Positions 35,714 through 43,343 of a DNA stretch of 43,343 nt are shown one piece after another. This DNA is from Opitutus sp. GAS368 (GTDB lineage Bacteria > Verrucomicrobiota > Verrucomicrobiia > Opitutales > Opitutaceae). Made by a program: the position numbers and the translations under genes. The stretch spans positions 1 to 43,343 of the forward strand of contig CAMDOO010000021.1 of NCBI GenBank assembly GCA_945903545.1, given 5' to 3'. The notes under the pieces were generated by a model. That model made no database searches, was not told the origin of the DNA, and was given only the letters and a program-made list of their open reading frames with translations. Each line of letters starts with the position of its first letter. Position 1 is the stretch's first letter.

Positions 35714-37480
35714 CTAGCGTCCGCCGCTCGCCGGCTCTTCTGTCTCCGGCCCGTCCGCCTGGATCCGCCGGTTCATCTCCCCGCGCTGGGCCGCGAGTTC
35801 GCCTACCCGCTCGCGCAGCTCGGGGTGACGCCGCAGGAATTCGCGGAAGTCGCGCTGGCTGAGCATGAGGAACTTGCTGTAGTCAGTGGCCGTGACATCC
35901 GCCGAGCGCCGACCGCCGGTGAGGAGCCCGATCTCGCCGAAGAAATCGCCCGCCTCGAGCCGGATGCGTCGCCCGCCCACCACCACCTCAACCGCGCCCT
36001 CCGAGATGAAATAGGCCGTGTCGGACGCATCGCCCGCCCGGATGATCCGCTCGCCCGGCTGGGCTTCGTGCGGCTGGAAGTGGAGCACTAACACCTCGCG
36101 CTGCTCCGGGGTCAGGCCGGTGAACAGCGGAAAGCGCTGCACGAGTTCCTCCGGTCCGAGCGTGCGGTGCACGGCCGCCTTGCGCTCGAGGGCCGCCTTG
36201 GCGGCGGCGAGTTCCTCCACCAGCCGGGCAAACGCGCCCGCGCCGCGGTCCTCGCCGTGGCGCCGCCACCAGGGGTGTTGAACGGACTTGGCCGCGAGCC
36301 AGCCCGCCAGTCCGAAGCTCAGCGGGTTCAGGGTGATCGAGAGGATCGCCACCGCCAGCACCAGGCTCAGCCCCTCCTGCGGCAGCAGGCCGTAGCTGAG
36401 TCCCAGGCCGGCGAGGATGAACGAGAATTCGCCCACCTGCGCCAGGGCCGCACCGGCCAGCAAGGCCGTGCTCAGGGGATAACCGAGTGCCACCACGAGC
36501 AGCAGCGCGATCAGCGCCTTGCCCGCCACGACGAGCGCCAGCACCGCCGCCACCTTGCCGGGCGCCTCGATCAGGATCGAGGGATCAAACAGCATGCCGA
36601 CCGAGACAAAGAAGATAACCGCAAAGGCGTCCTGCAGCGGCAGCGAGTTCGCCGCGGCCTTGTGACTCAGCTCCGACTCGCTCAGCACCACACCGGCGAA
36701 GAAGGCGCCCAGCGCAAACGACGCCCCGAACAGCGCGGCCGACACATACGCGATGCCGATGGCGATCGCCAGGACCGCGAGGGTGAACAGTTCGCGCGAG
36801 CCCGTGCGGGCCACCTGCCGCAGCATCCACGGGACCACCCTCGGCCCGACGGTCACCGCGATCGCCACGAACGCCCCGACCTTCGCGAGCGTCAGCCCCA
36901 GGGTCAGCCAGAGATTGCCCCCGCCGGGCTCACCCGGCTCCGCCGCCACCGGCCCGCCGAGCACGCCCGCCGTCGCCGGCAGCAGGACCAGCACCAGGAC
37001 CATCGCCAAGTCCTCGACGATCAGCCAGCCGACGGCAATGCGGCCGTTCGGCGTGGCCACCGCGTTGCGCTCCTCGAGCGCCTTGAGCAGCACGACCGTG
37101 CTGGCCACCGACAGGCTCAGGCCGAGGACCAGGCCCCCGCCCCAGCTCCAACCCCAGCGGTGCGCGAGCAGCATGCCGGCACCCGTCGCGAGCACGATCT
37201 GCAGCAGTGCACCCGGCAGCGCGACCCGGCGCACCGCCATCAGGTCGGCGACCGAGAAGTGGAGGCCCACACCGAACATCAGCAGCATCACGCCGAGTTC
37301 CGCGAGCTGCCCCGCGATCGCCCGGTCGGCAACCGAGCCCGGCAGGAAACCAATCGCCACGCCGGCGAGGAGGTAGCCGACCAGCGGCGGCAGGCGCAGC
37401 CGCTGCGCCGCATAGCCGAAGACGAAGGCGAGCACGAAGGCCACCGCGAGGGTGGCGATCAGCGTGACATCATGCGGCAT
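35714..37480 (-). CDS. Kef-type (CPA2) cation:proton antiporter fused to a cyclic nucleotide-binding domain
   Basis: 588 aa from the ATG at 37480. Residues 1-400 form a CPA2 antiporter with about 12 helices: LRLPPLVGYLLAGVAIG, SLSVASTVVLLKALEERNAV and ALFGASFALGAFFAGVVLSE. Instead of the usual TrkA-N/KTN domain, the C-terminus (about 448-560) is a cNMP-binding domain. GERIIRAGDASDTAYFISEG leads into the phosphate cassette FGEIGLLTGGRRSADV, with the Arg-Ser-Ala needed for nucleotide binding. It exchanges K+ or Na+ for protons, here possibly gated by cAMP or cGMP (inference). An adenylate cyclase is not in the window. Confidence 0.92.
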   Translation of the reverse strand: MPHDVTLIATLAVAFVLAFVFGYAAQRLRLPPLVGYLLAGVAIGFLPGSVADRAIAGQLAELGVMLLMFGVGLHFSVADLMAVRRVALPGALLQIVLATGAGMLLAHRWGWSWGGGLVLGLSLSVASTVVLLKALEERNAVATPNGRIAVGWLIVEDLAMVLVLVLLPATAGVLGGPVAAEPGEPGGGNLWLTLGLTLAKVGAFVAIAVTVGPRVVPWMLRQVARTGSRELFTLAVLAIAIGIAYVSAALFGASFALGAFFAGVVLSESELSHKAAANSLPLQDAFAVIFFVSVGMLFDPSILIEAPGKVAAVLALVVAGKALIALLLVVALGYPLSTALLAGAALAQVGEFSFILAGLGLSYGLLPQEGLSLVLAVAILSITLNPLSFGLAGWLAAKSVQHPWWRRHGEDRGAGAFARLVEELAAAKAALERKAAVHRTLGPEELVQRFPLFTGLTPEQREVLVLHFQPHEAQPGERIIRAGDASDTAYFISEGAVEVVVGGRRIRLEAGDFFGEIGLLTGGRRSADVTATDYSKFLMLSQRDFREFLRRHPELRERVGELAAQRGEMNRRIQADGPETEEPASGGR

Positions 37481-37611
37481 GCGTTTTTCTCTTCGACATT
37501 GGGTGTCAGATTGGACCCGAGACCGTGCGATCTCTGGCGCCGGTGGCAAGGATTCCGTCGTGGGAGGCAGACTGAAAATGAAATTTCGCTCCCGCCGGTC
37601 CCGAGACAGGA

Positions 37612-37671
37612 TGTAGTCCGGGCGCCCCCACCCGGAGATGATCGTTTCGGGGTGAGGGCACCCCGACTACA
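37612..37671. repeat. Palindrome family I (TGTAGTCCGGG...CCCGACTACA)
   Basis: TGTAGTCCGGGCGCCCC (37612-37628) with CACCCG pairs with GGGTGAGGGCACCCCGACTACA (37650-37671); four mismatches in 23. It occupies the divergent region between the antiporter gene and cdd, so it lies in or near both promoters. Confidence 0.85.
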
Positions 37672-37758
37672 GTTCCCGGCGGCGAAAGGAGTCGCCTCCT
37701 GCCGACGGAAAGCGCGGTCCGCCTTGTCTGTCCGCCGGTTTCCGTCTCCACTCGCGTC

Positions 37759-38181
37759 ATGAGCATGCTCCCCCGCCCCGTCTGCCAGCGCCTGGAAAAG
37801 GCCGCTCGGCAGGCCGCCGCCAAGTCGTACTCGCCCTATTCCCGCTTCAAGGTCGGGGCTGCTGTGCTTGCCGGTTCGGGCAAAATCTACGCCGGCTGCA
37901 ACGTCGAGAACGCCTCCTACGGCCTCTGCAACTGCGCCGAGCGCACCGCGATTTTCTCCGCCATCGCCGCCGGCGAGCGCCGCATCACGGCCGTCGCCGT
38001 CTACACGCCGACCAAGGCTCTCACCCGCCCCTGCGGCGCCTGCCGCCAGGTCATCCACGAGTTCGGCCCCAAGGCGACGATCATCTCCGTGGGCCAGAGC
38101 CGCGCCCGGATCGAAACCACCCTCGATGTCCTGCTGCCCGGGGCGTTCGGGCCTAAAAACCTAAAGCGCCAGAAGCTATAG
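37759..38181 (+). CDS. cdd: Cytidine deaminase
   Basis: 140 aa, normal for the tetrameric bacterial enzyme of pyrimidine salvage (cytidine to uridine). Zinc is held by Cys59 in the CNCAERTAIF motif with catalytic Glu61, and by Cys92 and Cys95 in PCGACRQVI. YSPYSRFKVGAAVLA (24-38) and GCNVENASYG (46-55) form the substrate site. Met1 or Met3 could be the start. Palindromes flank it on both sides (37612 and 38199). Confidence 0.97.
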   Translation: MSMLPRPVCQRLEKAARQAAAKSYSPYSRFKVGAAVLAGSGKIYAGCNVENASYGLCNCAERTAIFSAIAAGERRITAVAVYTPTKALTRPCGACRQVIHEFGPKATIISVGQSRARIETTLDVLLPGAFGPKNLKRQKL

Positions 38182-38198
38182 AGCGGACAGTCGAACCT

Positions 38199-38277
38199 TT
38201 GGCACACAGAGACACGGAGAACACAGAGACCTGAATGAACTATTTTCTCTGTGCTCTCTGCGTCTCTGTGTGAAACA
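38199..38277. repeat. Dispersed palindrome family A, copy 3
   Basis: TTGGCACACAGAGACACGGA (from 38199) with ACACAGAGA pairs with TCTCTGTGCTCTCTGCG (38246-38262) and TCTCTGTGTGA (38263-38273). The arms are nearly the same as copy 2 at 15406. It lies between the stops of the convergent cdd and hisS. Confidence 0.9.
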
Positions 38278-38305
38278 GGCTTGGAATCTTCCGGTGAAGA
38301 TCGTC

Positions 38306-39622
38306 CTAACCGCTCAATAGATCCCGCACCGCCACCGCCACATCGGCCGAGGGTACTTCATTTTCCGTACGGTTCGTCAGGTCGCGGATCTTCACGACTC
38401 CCTTGGCGATCTCGTCGCCGCCGTAGATCAGGGCCAGCCGCGCGCCGGAATCCGTGGCGGCCTTGAACTGCTTGCCGAAAGCCAGCTCCGCGAAACGCAG
38501 CACGTACTCGACGCGATAACCCGCCGCGCGCAGCACCTGGATGTCAGGGAACGCCGCCGCCCGGCCCTTTTCGCCGTCTATCACGCAGAAGACATCGGCC
38601 GCCGATACCAGCTGCGGCATCAGCCCGCGCTGCTCCAGTAACAGGGCAAAGGTCATGTCACCGATGGCAAAACCGACCGCCGGCAGGTCCGGTCCGCCGA
38701 GTTTCTTCACCAGGTCGTTATAGCGGCCGCCGCCGGCGATCGCGCGCAGCTCACCCTTCCGGTCGAAGGCCTCGAAGACAAAACCCGTGTAATACGCCAG
38801 GCCGCGCACGACGCCGAGGTCCACCTGGACGAATTGGCCGAGGCCCATCGCATCCAGCGCGCCGAGCACCCGGCGCCAATCGTTTAGACGGGCGGCGATC
38901 TTCTCGCCGCCGACTTCGTTGGCCGCCTGCTCCAGTGCGGCGAGTGACTTGATCTGCAGGAACCCAAGGATCTTCGCCTTGAGCGTCGCATCGAGTGGGC
39001 CGAATTCCGTGGCGTAGTCCTTGAACGCCTCGTCGCCGGCCTTCTCATACTTGTCTACCGCGCTGAGCACCGCCCGGCTGCGCGCCTCGTCGAGCCCGAG
39101 GGCCTCGAGGAAGAAGAACCACAGGTTGCGGTCGCTCAGCCGCACGCAGAAATCCTGCTCGGTCAGGCCGAAGGCCGCGATCGTCTGCACCAGCAGCGCG
39201 ACCAGCTCGATCTCGGCCTCGACCCCCGGCTCGCCGAAGATGTCGGCGTTGAACTGGAAGAAACACCGGCCCCGGCCGCGCTGCATCCGCTCATAGCGGT
39301 AGAACTCGCCAATGCTGTACCACTTGATCGGGCGCTTCAGCGCGTTCGCCTTGGCACCGACGAGCCGGCAGACCGTCGGGGTCATCTCCGGCCGCAGCGC
39401 CACCTCGCGCCCGCCCTTGTCGGTGAAGCTGAAAAGCTGCCCCTCGATCTCGTCGCCCGACTTCGCCTTGTAGAGCTCGAGCGGCTCCAGCACGGGTGCG
39501 TCGTACTCCGCGAAGCCGAACGCGTTCGCGCTGCGCCGCCAGAGGCGGAAGATGTGGTTCCGGCGCGCAAGATCTTCCGGGTAGAACTCGCGGAAACCGG
39601 GCAGGGTCTGGAACGTGGCCAT
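38306..39622 (-). CDS. hisS: Histidyl-tRNA synthetase
   Basis: 438 aa from the ATG at 39622 (MATFQTLPGFREFYPED). This class II enzyme charges tRNA-His. Motif 2 reads IGEFYRYERMQRGRGRCFFQ, followed by FNADIFGE. The histidine-specific loop is VRGLAYYTGFVFEAFDRKG, with AGGGRYNDL. Motif 3 is LPAVGFAIGDMTFALL. The C-terminal anticodon-binding domain begins near 335. It is transcribed away from xseB-dxs, with a 31-bp palindrome in the shared upstream region. Confidence 0.97.
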   Translation of the reverse strand: MATFQTLPGFREFYPEDLARRNHIFRLWRRSANAFGFAEYDAPVLEPLELYKAKSGDEIEGQLFSFTDKGGREVALRPEMTPTVCRLVGAKANALKRPIKWYSIGEFYRYERMQRGRGRCFFQFNADIFGEPGVEAEIELVALLVQTIAAFGLTEQDFCVRLSDRNLWFFFLEALGLDEARSRAVLSAVDKYEKAGDEAFKDYATEFGPLDATLKAKILGFLQIKSLAALEQAANEVGGEKIAARLNDWRRVLGALDAMGLGQFVQVDLGVVRGLAYYTGFVFEAFDRKGELRAIAGGGRYNDLVKKLGGPDLPAVGFAIGDMTFALLLEQRGLMPQLVSAADVFCVIDGEKGRAAAFPDIQVLRAAGYRVEYVLRFAELAFGKQFKAATDSGARLALIYGGDEIAKGVVKIRDLTNRTENEVPSADVAVAVRDLLSG

Positions 39623-39744
39623 GTCCGGGCATCGTGGCGAAACCCCCGCGCCCGGGGCGAACCATTTTTCATATCCATTCCCTATCTTCCCGGACATTGC
39701 CACCCGCCGGTCGACGACCGTGCATCCCCCTTCCCGGGCTCCCT

Positions 39745-39775
39745 CCAAAGTTTCATCTATTAGATGAAACTCTGG
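39745..39775. promoter_or_regulatory. 31-bp palindrome between hisS and xseB-dxs, operator-like
   Basis: AGTTTCATCTA-T-TAGATGAAACT (39749-39771) is an exact 11-bp inverted repeat around one base. With one mismatched pair it extends to CCA...TGG (39745-39775). It is AT-rich, lacks the GC core of the other repeats, and sits 110-125 nt upstream of both divergent genes. It could be the binding site of a dimeric regulator, or a hairpin repeat of another kind. Confidence 0.55.
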
Positions 39776-39886
39776 AGATCGAGACCCCCATTATGCGCCA
39801 GGCGTGAAATCCGGATGAAGCCGTTTTCACGGAGGGACCGCAAAGATGGTTTGAATCCCGGGCACCCCCGGGGCACCTTTCCAACC

Positions 39887-40123
39887 GTGGAAGCCAAAGC
39901 CAAAAGCCTGTCCTTTGAGGACGCCCTCACCCAGCTCGAGCAAATTGTCGAGTCGATGGAGGCCGGGGACGTGCCCCTGGCCGAGCTCCTCGCCAAGTTC
40001 GAGGACGGCAACAAGCTCCTCAAGGTCTGCGAAACGCGCCTGAAGGATGCCGAGCTCAAGATCGAGCAGCTCCGCAAGCAGAAGGACGGCGTGGCCTTTG
40101 AAAAGGTCATCCCCGGTGCCTGA
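39887..40123 (+). CDS. xseB: Exodeoxyribonuclease VII small subunit
   Basis: 78 aa from a GTG at 39887 (VEAKAKSLSFEDALTQLEQI). In-frame codons upstream to 39764 are repeat-derived and not family-like. XseB wraps around XseA in the ssDNA-specific ExoVII. SLSFEDALTQLEQIVESMEA and DVPLAELLAKFEDGNKLLKV are the family core, followed by the C-terminal helix. dxs follows after 40 nt; xseB beside dxs is a common arrangement, but the ispA gene often placed between them is missing. Confidence 0.93.
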   Translation: MEAKAKSLSFEDALTQLEQIVESMEAGDVPLAELLAKFEDGNKLLKVCETRLKDAELKIEQLRKQKDGVAFEKVIPGA

Positions 40124-40163
40124 GCCCGTTCCTTCACCTGCACTTTCCCTTTCACTCTCCCAG

Positions 40164-42077
40164 ATGACGTCCTCCCCCCGCCTCCTCGATGGCATCCATG
40201 GCCCGGCCGATGTTAAGGCCCTGGCGCCCGCCCAACTCCCGCAGCTTGCGGCCGAGATCCGCGAGGAACTGATCTCGGTCACGTCCCGCACCGGCGGGCA
40301 CATCGGGCCCAATCTCGGCGTGGTCGAGCTCACCATCGCCCTGCACCGGGTCTTCGAGACCCCCACGGACCAGTTCGTGTTCGACGTCGCCCACCAAGGC
40401 TACGTGCACAAGCTGCTCACCGGGCGCAACGGCCCGGAGTTCCAGAAGATCCGCCATACGGGCGGACTCAGCGGCTTTCTCACCCGCGGCGAGAGCCCGC
40501 ACGACTCCTTCGGCGCCGGTCACGCCGGCACCGCCCTCAGCGCCGCCCTCGGCATGGCCACCGCGCGCGATCTCAATGGCACTTCCGAGCATGTCGTCGC
40601 CGTCTGCGGCGACGCCGCCTTCACCTGCGGCATCACCCTCGAGGCACTCAACAACGTCGTCACCTCGACCAAGCGCCTCATCGTCATCCTCAACGACAAC
40701 GAGTGGTCCATCGCCAAGAACGTCGGCGCCATTTCCAGCTACCTGAACCGGCTCAGCACGAGCCCGACCTACAACAAGCTCCACCACGACATCGAGGCCT
40801 TCTTCCGCAGTTTCCCCGGCGGCACCGAGATGAACCGCGTCTACTCCAAGTGGAAGCGCGAGACCAAGGACTTCATCGTCGGCTCCTCCCTCTTCGAGAA
40901 GTTCGGCCTGCGCTACCTCGGACCGGTCGACGGCCACGATCTCGAGGCCCTGACCAAGAACCTCGAGTTCGCCCGCCACGCCGACGTGCCCGTGCTGATC
41001 CACGTCCTGACCAAGAAGGGCCGCGGACTCGATCCCGCGATCAACGCCCCGGAGAAATTCCACGGCGCCAGCCCCTTCAATCCCGAGACCGGCGAGAGCA
41101 CCAAGACCGCCACCGCCACGTACTCGGAGGTCTTCGGGCAGACCCTTCTGCGCATGGCCCGCCAGGACAAGCGCATCATCGCCATCACCGGCGCCATGCC
41201 CTCCGGCACAGGCCTCTCGACCTTCGCCGAGCAGCTCCCGGGTCAGTTCTTCGACGTCGGCATCGCCGAGGAGCACGCCGTGATCTTTGCCGCGGGCCTC
41301 GCGACCAAAGGCCTGCGCCCGGTCTGCGCCATCTACTCGACCTTCCTCCAGCGCGCCTACGACCCGATCATCCACGACGTCGCCCTGCAGAATCTCCCGG
41401 TCACGTTCTGCATGGACCGCGCCGGCCTCTCGCCCAACGACGGCCCGACGCACCACGGCCTGTTCGACATCTCCTACCTCCGCTGCGTCCCGAATGCCGT
41501 GGTGATGCAGCCGAAGGACGGCGATGAGCTCGTCGACATGATGGCGACCTCCATCGCTCACCCCGGTCCCGCCTTCATCCGCTACCCGCGCGGCACCGCC
41601 CGCATCTCGGCCGACCGCGGTCCCGCCGCCATCCTCCCGCTCGGCCACGCCGAGGTCCTGCGCCAGGGCTCGAACATCATGATCTGGGCCCTCGGACCGA
41701 TGGTGGACGATGCCCTCAAGCTCGCCGAGCGTCTCTCGGCCACGGAGAAGCTCTCCGTCGGCGTCGTGAACGCCCGCTTCGTCAAGCCGCTCGACCGCAC
41801 CCTGCTCCTCAGCCACGCCGCCTGCATCCCGCTGCTCGTGACGATGGAGGACCACGCCGCCACCGGCGGCTTCGGCAGCGCCGTCCTCGAGGTGCTCCAG
41901 GAGGCCGGCTGCCCGGTCGCCCTCGAGCGCATCGGTTGGCCCGACCGCTTCATCGAGCACGGCTCGAACGTCGACGACCTCCGCGCCGCCCACGGCCTCG
42001 CACCGGCCCAAATCCACCGCCGTATCATGGACCGCTGGCGCAACCTGAGCGCGGAGCGTGTTGAGATGGGGACCTGA
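40164..42077 (+). CDS. dxs: 1-deoxy-D-xylulose-5-phosphate synthase
   Basis: 637 aa. DXS joins pyruvate and glyceraldehyde-3-phosphate with thiamine diphosphate, the entry to the MEP isoprenoid pathway that would feed polyenes and quinones. The start ATG at 40164 follows CTTTCACTCTCCCAG. TGGHIGPNLGVVELTIALH (43-61), DVAHQGYVHKLLTGR (74-88) and the DGPTHHGLFDISYLR block are standard, and catalytic Glu lies in GIAEEHAVIFAAGLA. The thiamine motif reads CGDAAFTCG (148-156), with Ala where GDG is usual. The distal Asn is in ILNDNEWSI. It is in an xseB-dxs unit. Confidence 0.96.
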   Translation: MTSSPRLLDGIHGPADVKALAPAQLPQLAAEIREELISVTSRTGGHIGPNLGVVELTIALHRVFETPTDQFVFDVAHQGYVHKLLTGRNGPEFQKIRHTGGLSGFLTRGESPHDSFGAGHAGTALSAALGMATARDLNGTSEHVVAVCGDAAFTCGITLEALNNVVTSTKRLIVILNDNEWSIAKNVGAISSYLNRLSTSPTYNKLHHDIEAFFRSFPGGTEMNRVYSKWKRETKDFIVGSSLFEKFGLRYLGPVDGHDLEALTKNLEFARHADVPVLIHVLTKKGRGLDPAINAPEKFHGASPFNPETGESTKTATATYSEVFGQTLLRMARQDKRIIAITGAMPSGTGLSTFAEQLPGQFFDVGIAEEHAVIFAAGLATKGLRPVCAIYSTFLQRAYDPIIHDVALQNLPVTFCMDRAGLSPNDGPTHHGLFDISYLRCVPNAVVMQPKDGDELVDMMATSIAHPGPAFIRYPRGTARISADRGPAAILPLGHAEVLRQGSNIMIWALGPMVDDALKLAERLSATEKLSVGVVNARFVKPLDRTLLLSHAACIPLLVTMEDHAATGGFGSAVLEVLQEAGCPVALERIGWPDRFIEHGSNVDDLRAAHGLAPAQIHRRIMDRWRNLSAERVEMGT

Positions 42078-42094
42078 GGGCGCGTTGCGCCCGA

Positions 42095-42287
42095 GGGCGG
42101 AAGACGGAGGACAGAGGGCGGACAACGGCAATTTGCTGCATGATCCATGGGAGGGGCCCGACGTCACGGCGGTCCGCGATCAACCCCCGGGCAACGCTCA
42201 ACATTCAGGTTTCCTACCCTTCGGGATTGAGCGTTAAAAGTTGAGCGTTTCCGGTCCGCCCGCTGTCCTCCGCCATCCGTCCTCTGC
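42095..42287. repeat. Nested inverted repeats (families F and G)
   Basis: The outer arms GGGCGGAAGACGGAGGACAG (from 42095) and CTGTCCTCCGCCATCCGTCC (42263-42282) are near-reverse complements. Inside them AACGCTCAAC (42193-42202) faces GTTGAGCGTT (42240-42249), with a second TTGAGCGTT at 42228-42236. The whole intergenic space between dxs and the next gene is made of these elements. Confidence 0.75.
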
Positions 42288-42294
42288 ATCCAGT

Positions 42295-43332
42295 ATGCCC
42301 ACCCCAGAGCCCGACCCGCACCTGATCCGGCTTGGGTTGTCCCCGGATTACACGCAGGAGGAATTGCGCGCTGCCTATGCGGCACTCGTCGCGAGCTTGC
42401 CGGCTTCGGAACAGGATGACCTGCGTGACTCGCACAATGTCCTGAATGCCCGGATCCGGCGCCGGTTGCCGCGGGATGAGGTCATCCTGCCTCCGCCCGG
42501 CTACAAGGCGCCACAGCCGGCCTATGTGCCTCCCGCCCGGCCCGCGTCCTTTGATCTGGACGACTACGACAACCGGTGGGTGACCGCGTTCGGGCCGGTC
42601 ATCGTGGCCCTGATTGCGATCGGCGTCTCCAAGACGCCGCTCGGGTTCTTCCTCGATGGGTTCCATGTATGGACGCACGAGTTTGGTCACGCCACGGTCG
42701 CCTGGCTCGCGGGTCACACGGCGAGTCCGCTGCCGATCGGCTGGACCAACACCGGGCCGAAGACTCCGTTCGTCTATTTCGGCATCATCTTCCTGCTGGT
42801 AGTCCTCATCGTCGCGGGCATCCGCGAGCGCAAGGTCTGGCCGGTGCTGATCGCGGTCACCCTGCTGCCCCTCCAGTTTTACCTGTCGTGGGTGCAGCCC
42901 GAGCACCGCTACGATCTGTGGGTGGCCTTTGTCGGCTGCGGTGGCGAGTTGTACCTCAGCGCGGCAGCGATCGCGCTCTTCCACGTGCGCCTGCCGGAAA
43001 AGTTCGGGTGGGGCTGGTGCCGCTATCTCTTCGTCTTTCTCGGAGCCGGAGTCTTTGCGCGGGCCTTCACAATGTGGCGCGACATCCGCTACGGACGCAT
43101 CCCCCTGCCTTTCGGCTCGATGGTGGGCGGGGAGGAGGACGCCGGCGGCGACCTCAACATCCTCCAGGACGACTTTGGCTGGAAGGACCGCCAGATCATC
43201 GCGACGTACAACAACCTCGCGACCGCCTGCCTGCTCGCGATCGTGGTCGTGCACCTGTTCTTCGCGCTCGGGGCCGACCGGTTGGTGCGCAACCTCTGGT
43301 CGCGTGTACTCCCCGGGAACTCCGTGGATTGA
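42295..43332 (+). CDS. Membrane protein with J-like N-terminus and HEFGH motif
   Basis: 345 aa from the ATG at 42295. Residues 10-55 (LIRLGLSPDYTQEELRAAYA, then DLRDSHNVLNARIRRR) look like a degenerate J-domain helix pair without HPD. A proline-rich linker (63-85) leads to about six membrane segments. HEFGH at 128-132, in FHVWTHEFGHATVAWLAGH, is an HExxH zinc motif placed at a membrane border as in M50 site-2-type proteases. The usual NPDG/LDG partner motif is not evident, so an inactive or different metalloenzyme is possible. No neighbour gives a substrate. It ends 10 nt before the window edge, where repeat C begins. Confidence 0.75.
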   Translation: MPTPEPDPHLIRLGLSPDYTQEELRAAYAALVASLPASEQDDLRDSHNVLNARIRRRLPRDEVILPPPGYKAPQPAYVPPARPASFDLDDYDNRWVTAFGPVIVALIAIGVSKTPLGFFLDGFHVWTHEFGHATVAWLAGHTASPLPIGWTNTGPKTPFVYFGIIFLLVVLIVAGIRERKVWPVLIAVTLLPLQFYLSWVQPEHRYDLWVAFVGCGGELYLSAAAIALFHVRLPEKFGWGWCRYLFVFLGAGVFARAFTMWRDIRYGRIPLPFGSMVGGEEDAGGDLNILQDDFGWKDRQIIATYNNLATACLLAIVVVHLFFALGADRLVRNLWSRVLPGNSVD

Positions 43333-43333
43333 A

Positions 43334-43343
43334 GGTAGGGCTG
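43334..43343. repeat. Family C repeat, start of a third copy (cut by the window edge)
   Basis: GGTAGGGCTG at the very end is the reverse complement of the CAGCCCTACC end shared by copies at 9447 and 15494. Only ten bases are visible, so this is tentative. Confidence 0.45.

Noticed and set aside
36167-37762. Plus-strand open frame of 531 codons
   Set aside because: It is antisense to the Kef-type antiporter gene, with Arg/Gln/His-rich nonsense composition.
39764-39886. 41-codon N-terminal extension of XseB
   Set aside because: It starts within a palindrome and has no family similarity; XseB proteins are about 80 residues, matching the GTG start.
40152-42167. Minus-strand open frame of 671 codons
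   Set aside because: It is the antisense shadow of dxs, with low-complexity Asp/Gly/Val composition.

Overview
The window looks like a chromosomal segment of a high-GC member of Verrucomicrobiota, most probably Opitutaceae. This is an inference from the small basic protein typical of Verrucomicrobia/Chlamydiae, a PEP-CTERM protein, the gene complement, and many intergenic palindromes; no rRNA is present to prove it. Almost everything is core or lipid metabolism, with no phage, IS transposase or CRISPR array.

Layout. 1-1923: start of an ABC permease, tRNA-Arg(CCG), a DedA-type membrane protein, a 51-aa basic protein and CutA (all minus). 2138-5681: rpsP-trmD-rplS (no rimM) and transketolase (plus). 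5811-9297: a CrtI/retinol-saturase-like flavoprotein (plus), then a PEP-CTERM protein, an LLM flavin oxidoreductase and a small hypothetical protein (minus). 9447-12430: an RNA-modification pair, rlmF and a Tgt-MnmD-like fusion (minus). 12617-17459: a lipid cluster (plus) of CrtI-like flavoprotein, FabZ-like dehydratase, FabI-like reductase, OleA-like condensing enzyme and OleB-like hydrolase, without oleC or oleD. 17586-23679: lepB, lepA, fabD, a secreted proline-rich protein and a pilT-family gene interrupted by an in-frame TAG (minus). 23763-26098: dapA-dapB-ruvA (plus). 26213-27483: ECF sigma factor and anti-sigma pair (minus). 27666: tRNA-Lys(TTT). 27890-30408: SDR, ExbD, ExbB and a metal-transporter-like membrane protein (minus). 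30574-32984: two unknown envelope proteins (plus). Then dgt (minus), a secreted sialidase-fold-like protein with EF-hands (plus), a Kef-type antiporter fused to a cyclic-nucleotide domain (minus), cdd (plus), hisS (minus), xseB-dxs (plus), and a membrane protein with a J-like N-terminus and an HEFGH motif (plus).

How the genes fit together. Several are linked by 4-8 nt overlaps (CrtI-like/fabZ-like/fabI-like, oleA/oleB, rlmF/tgt, sigma/anti-sigma, exbB/exbD), implying translational coupling. The most interesting candidate system is the lipid cluster at 12617-17459: ketone/olefin-type head-to-head condensation genes linked to a private dehydratase/reductase pair and a desaturase-like flavoprotein, but without the usual OleC/OleD partners.

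Two window-wide properties stand out. First, almost every operon boundary carries a dispersed palindrome. I distinguish about ten families, three of them present more than once here, some inside or capping coding sequences. Second, nearly all starts lack a Shine-Dalgarno sequence and are preceded by pyrimidine-rich DNA. No intergenic stretch exceeds 300 bases.
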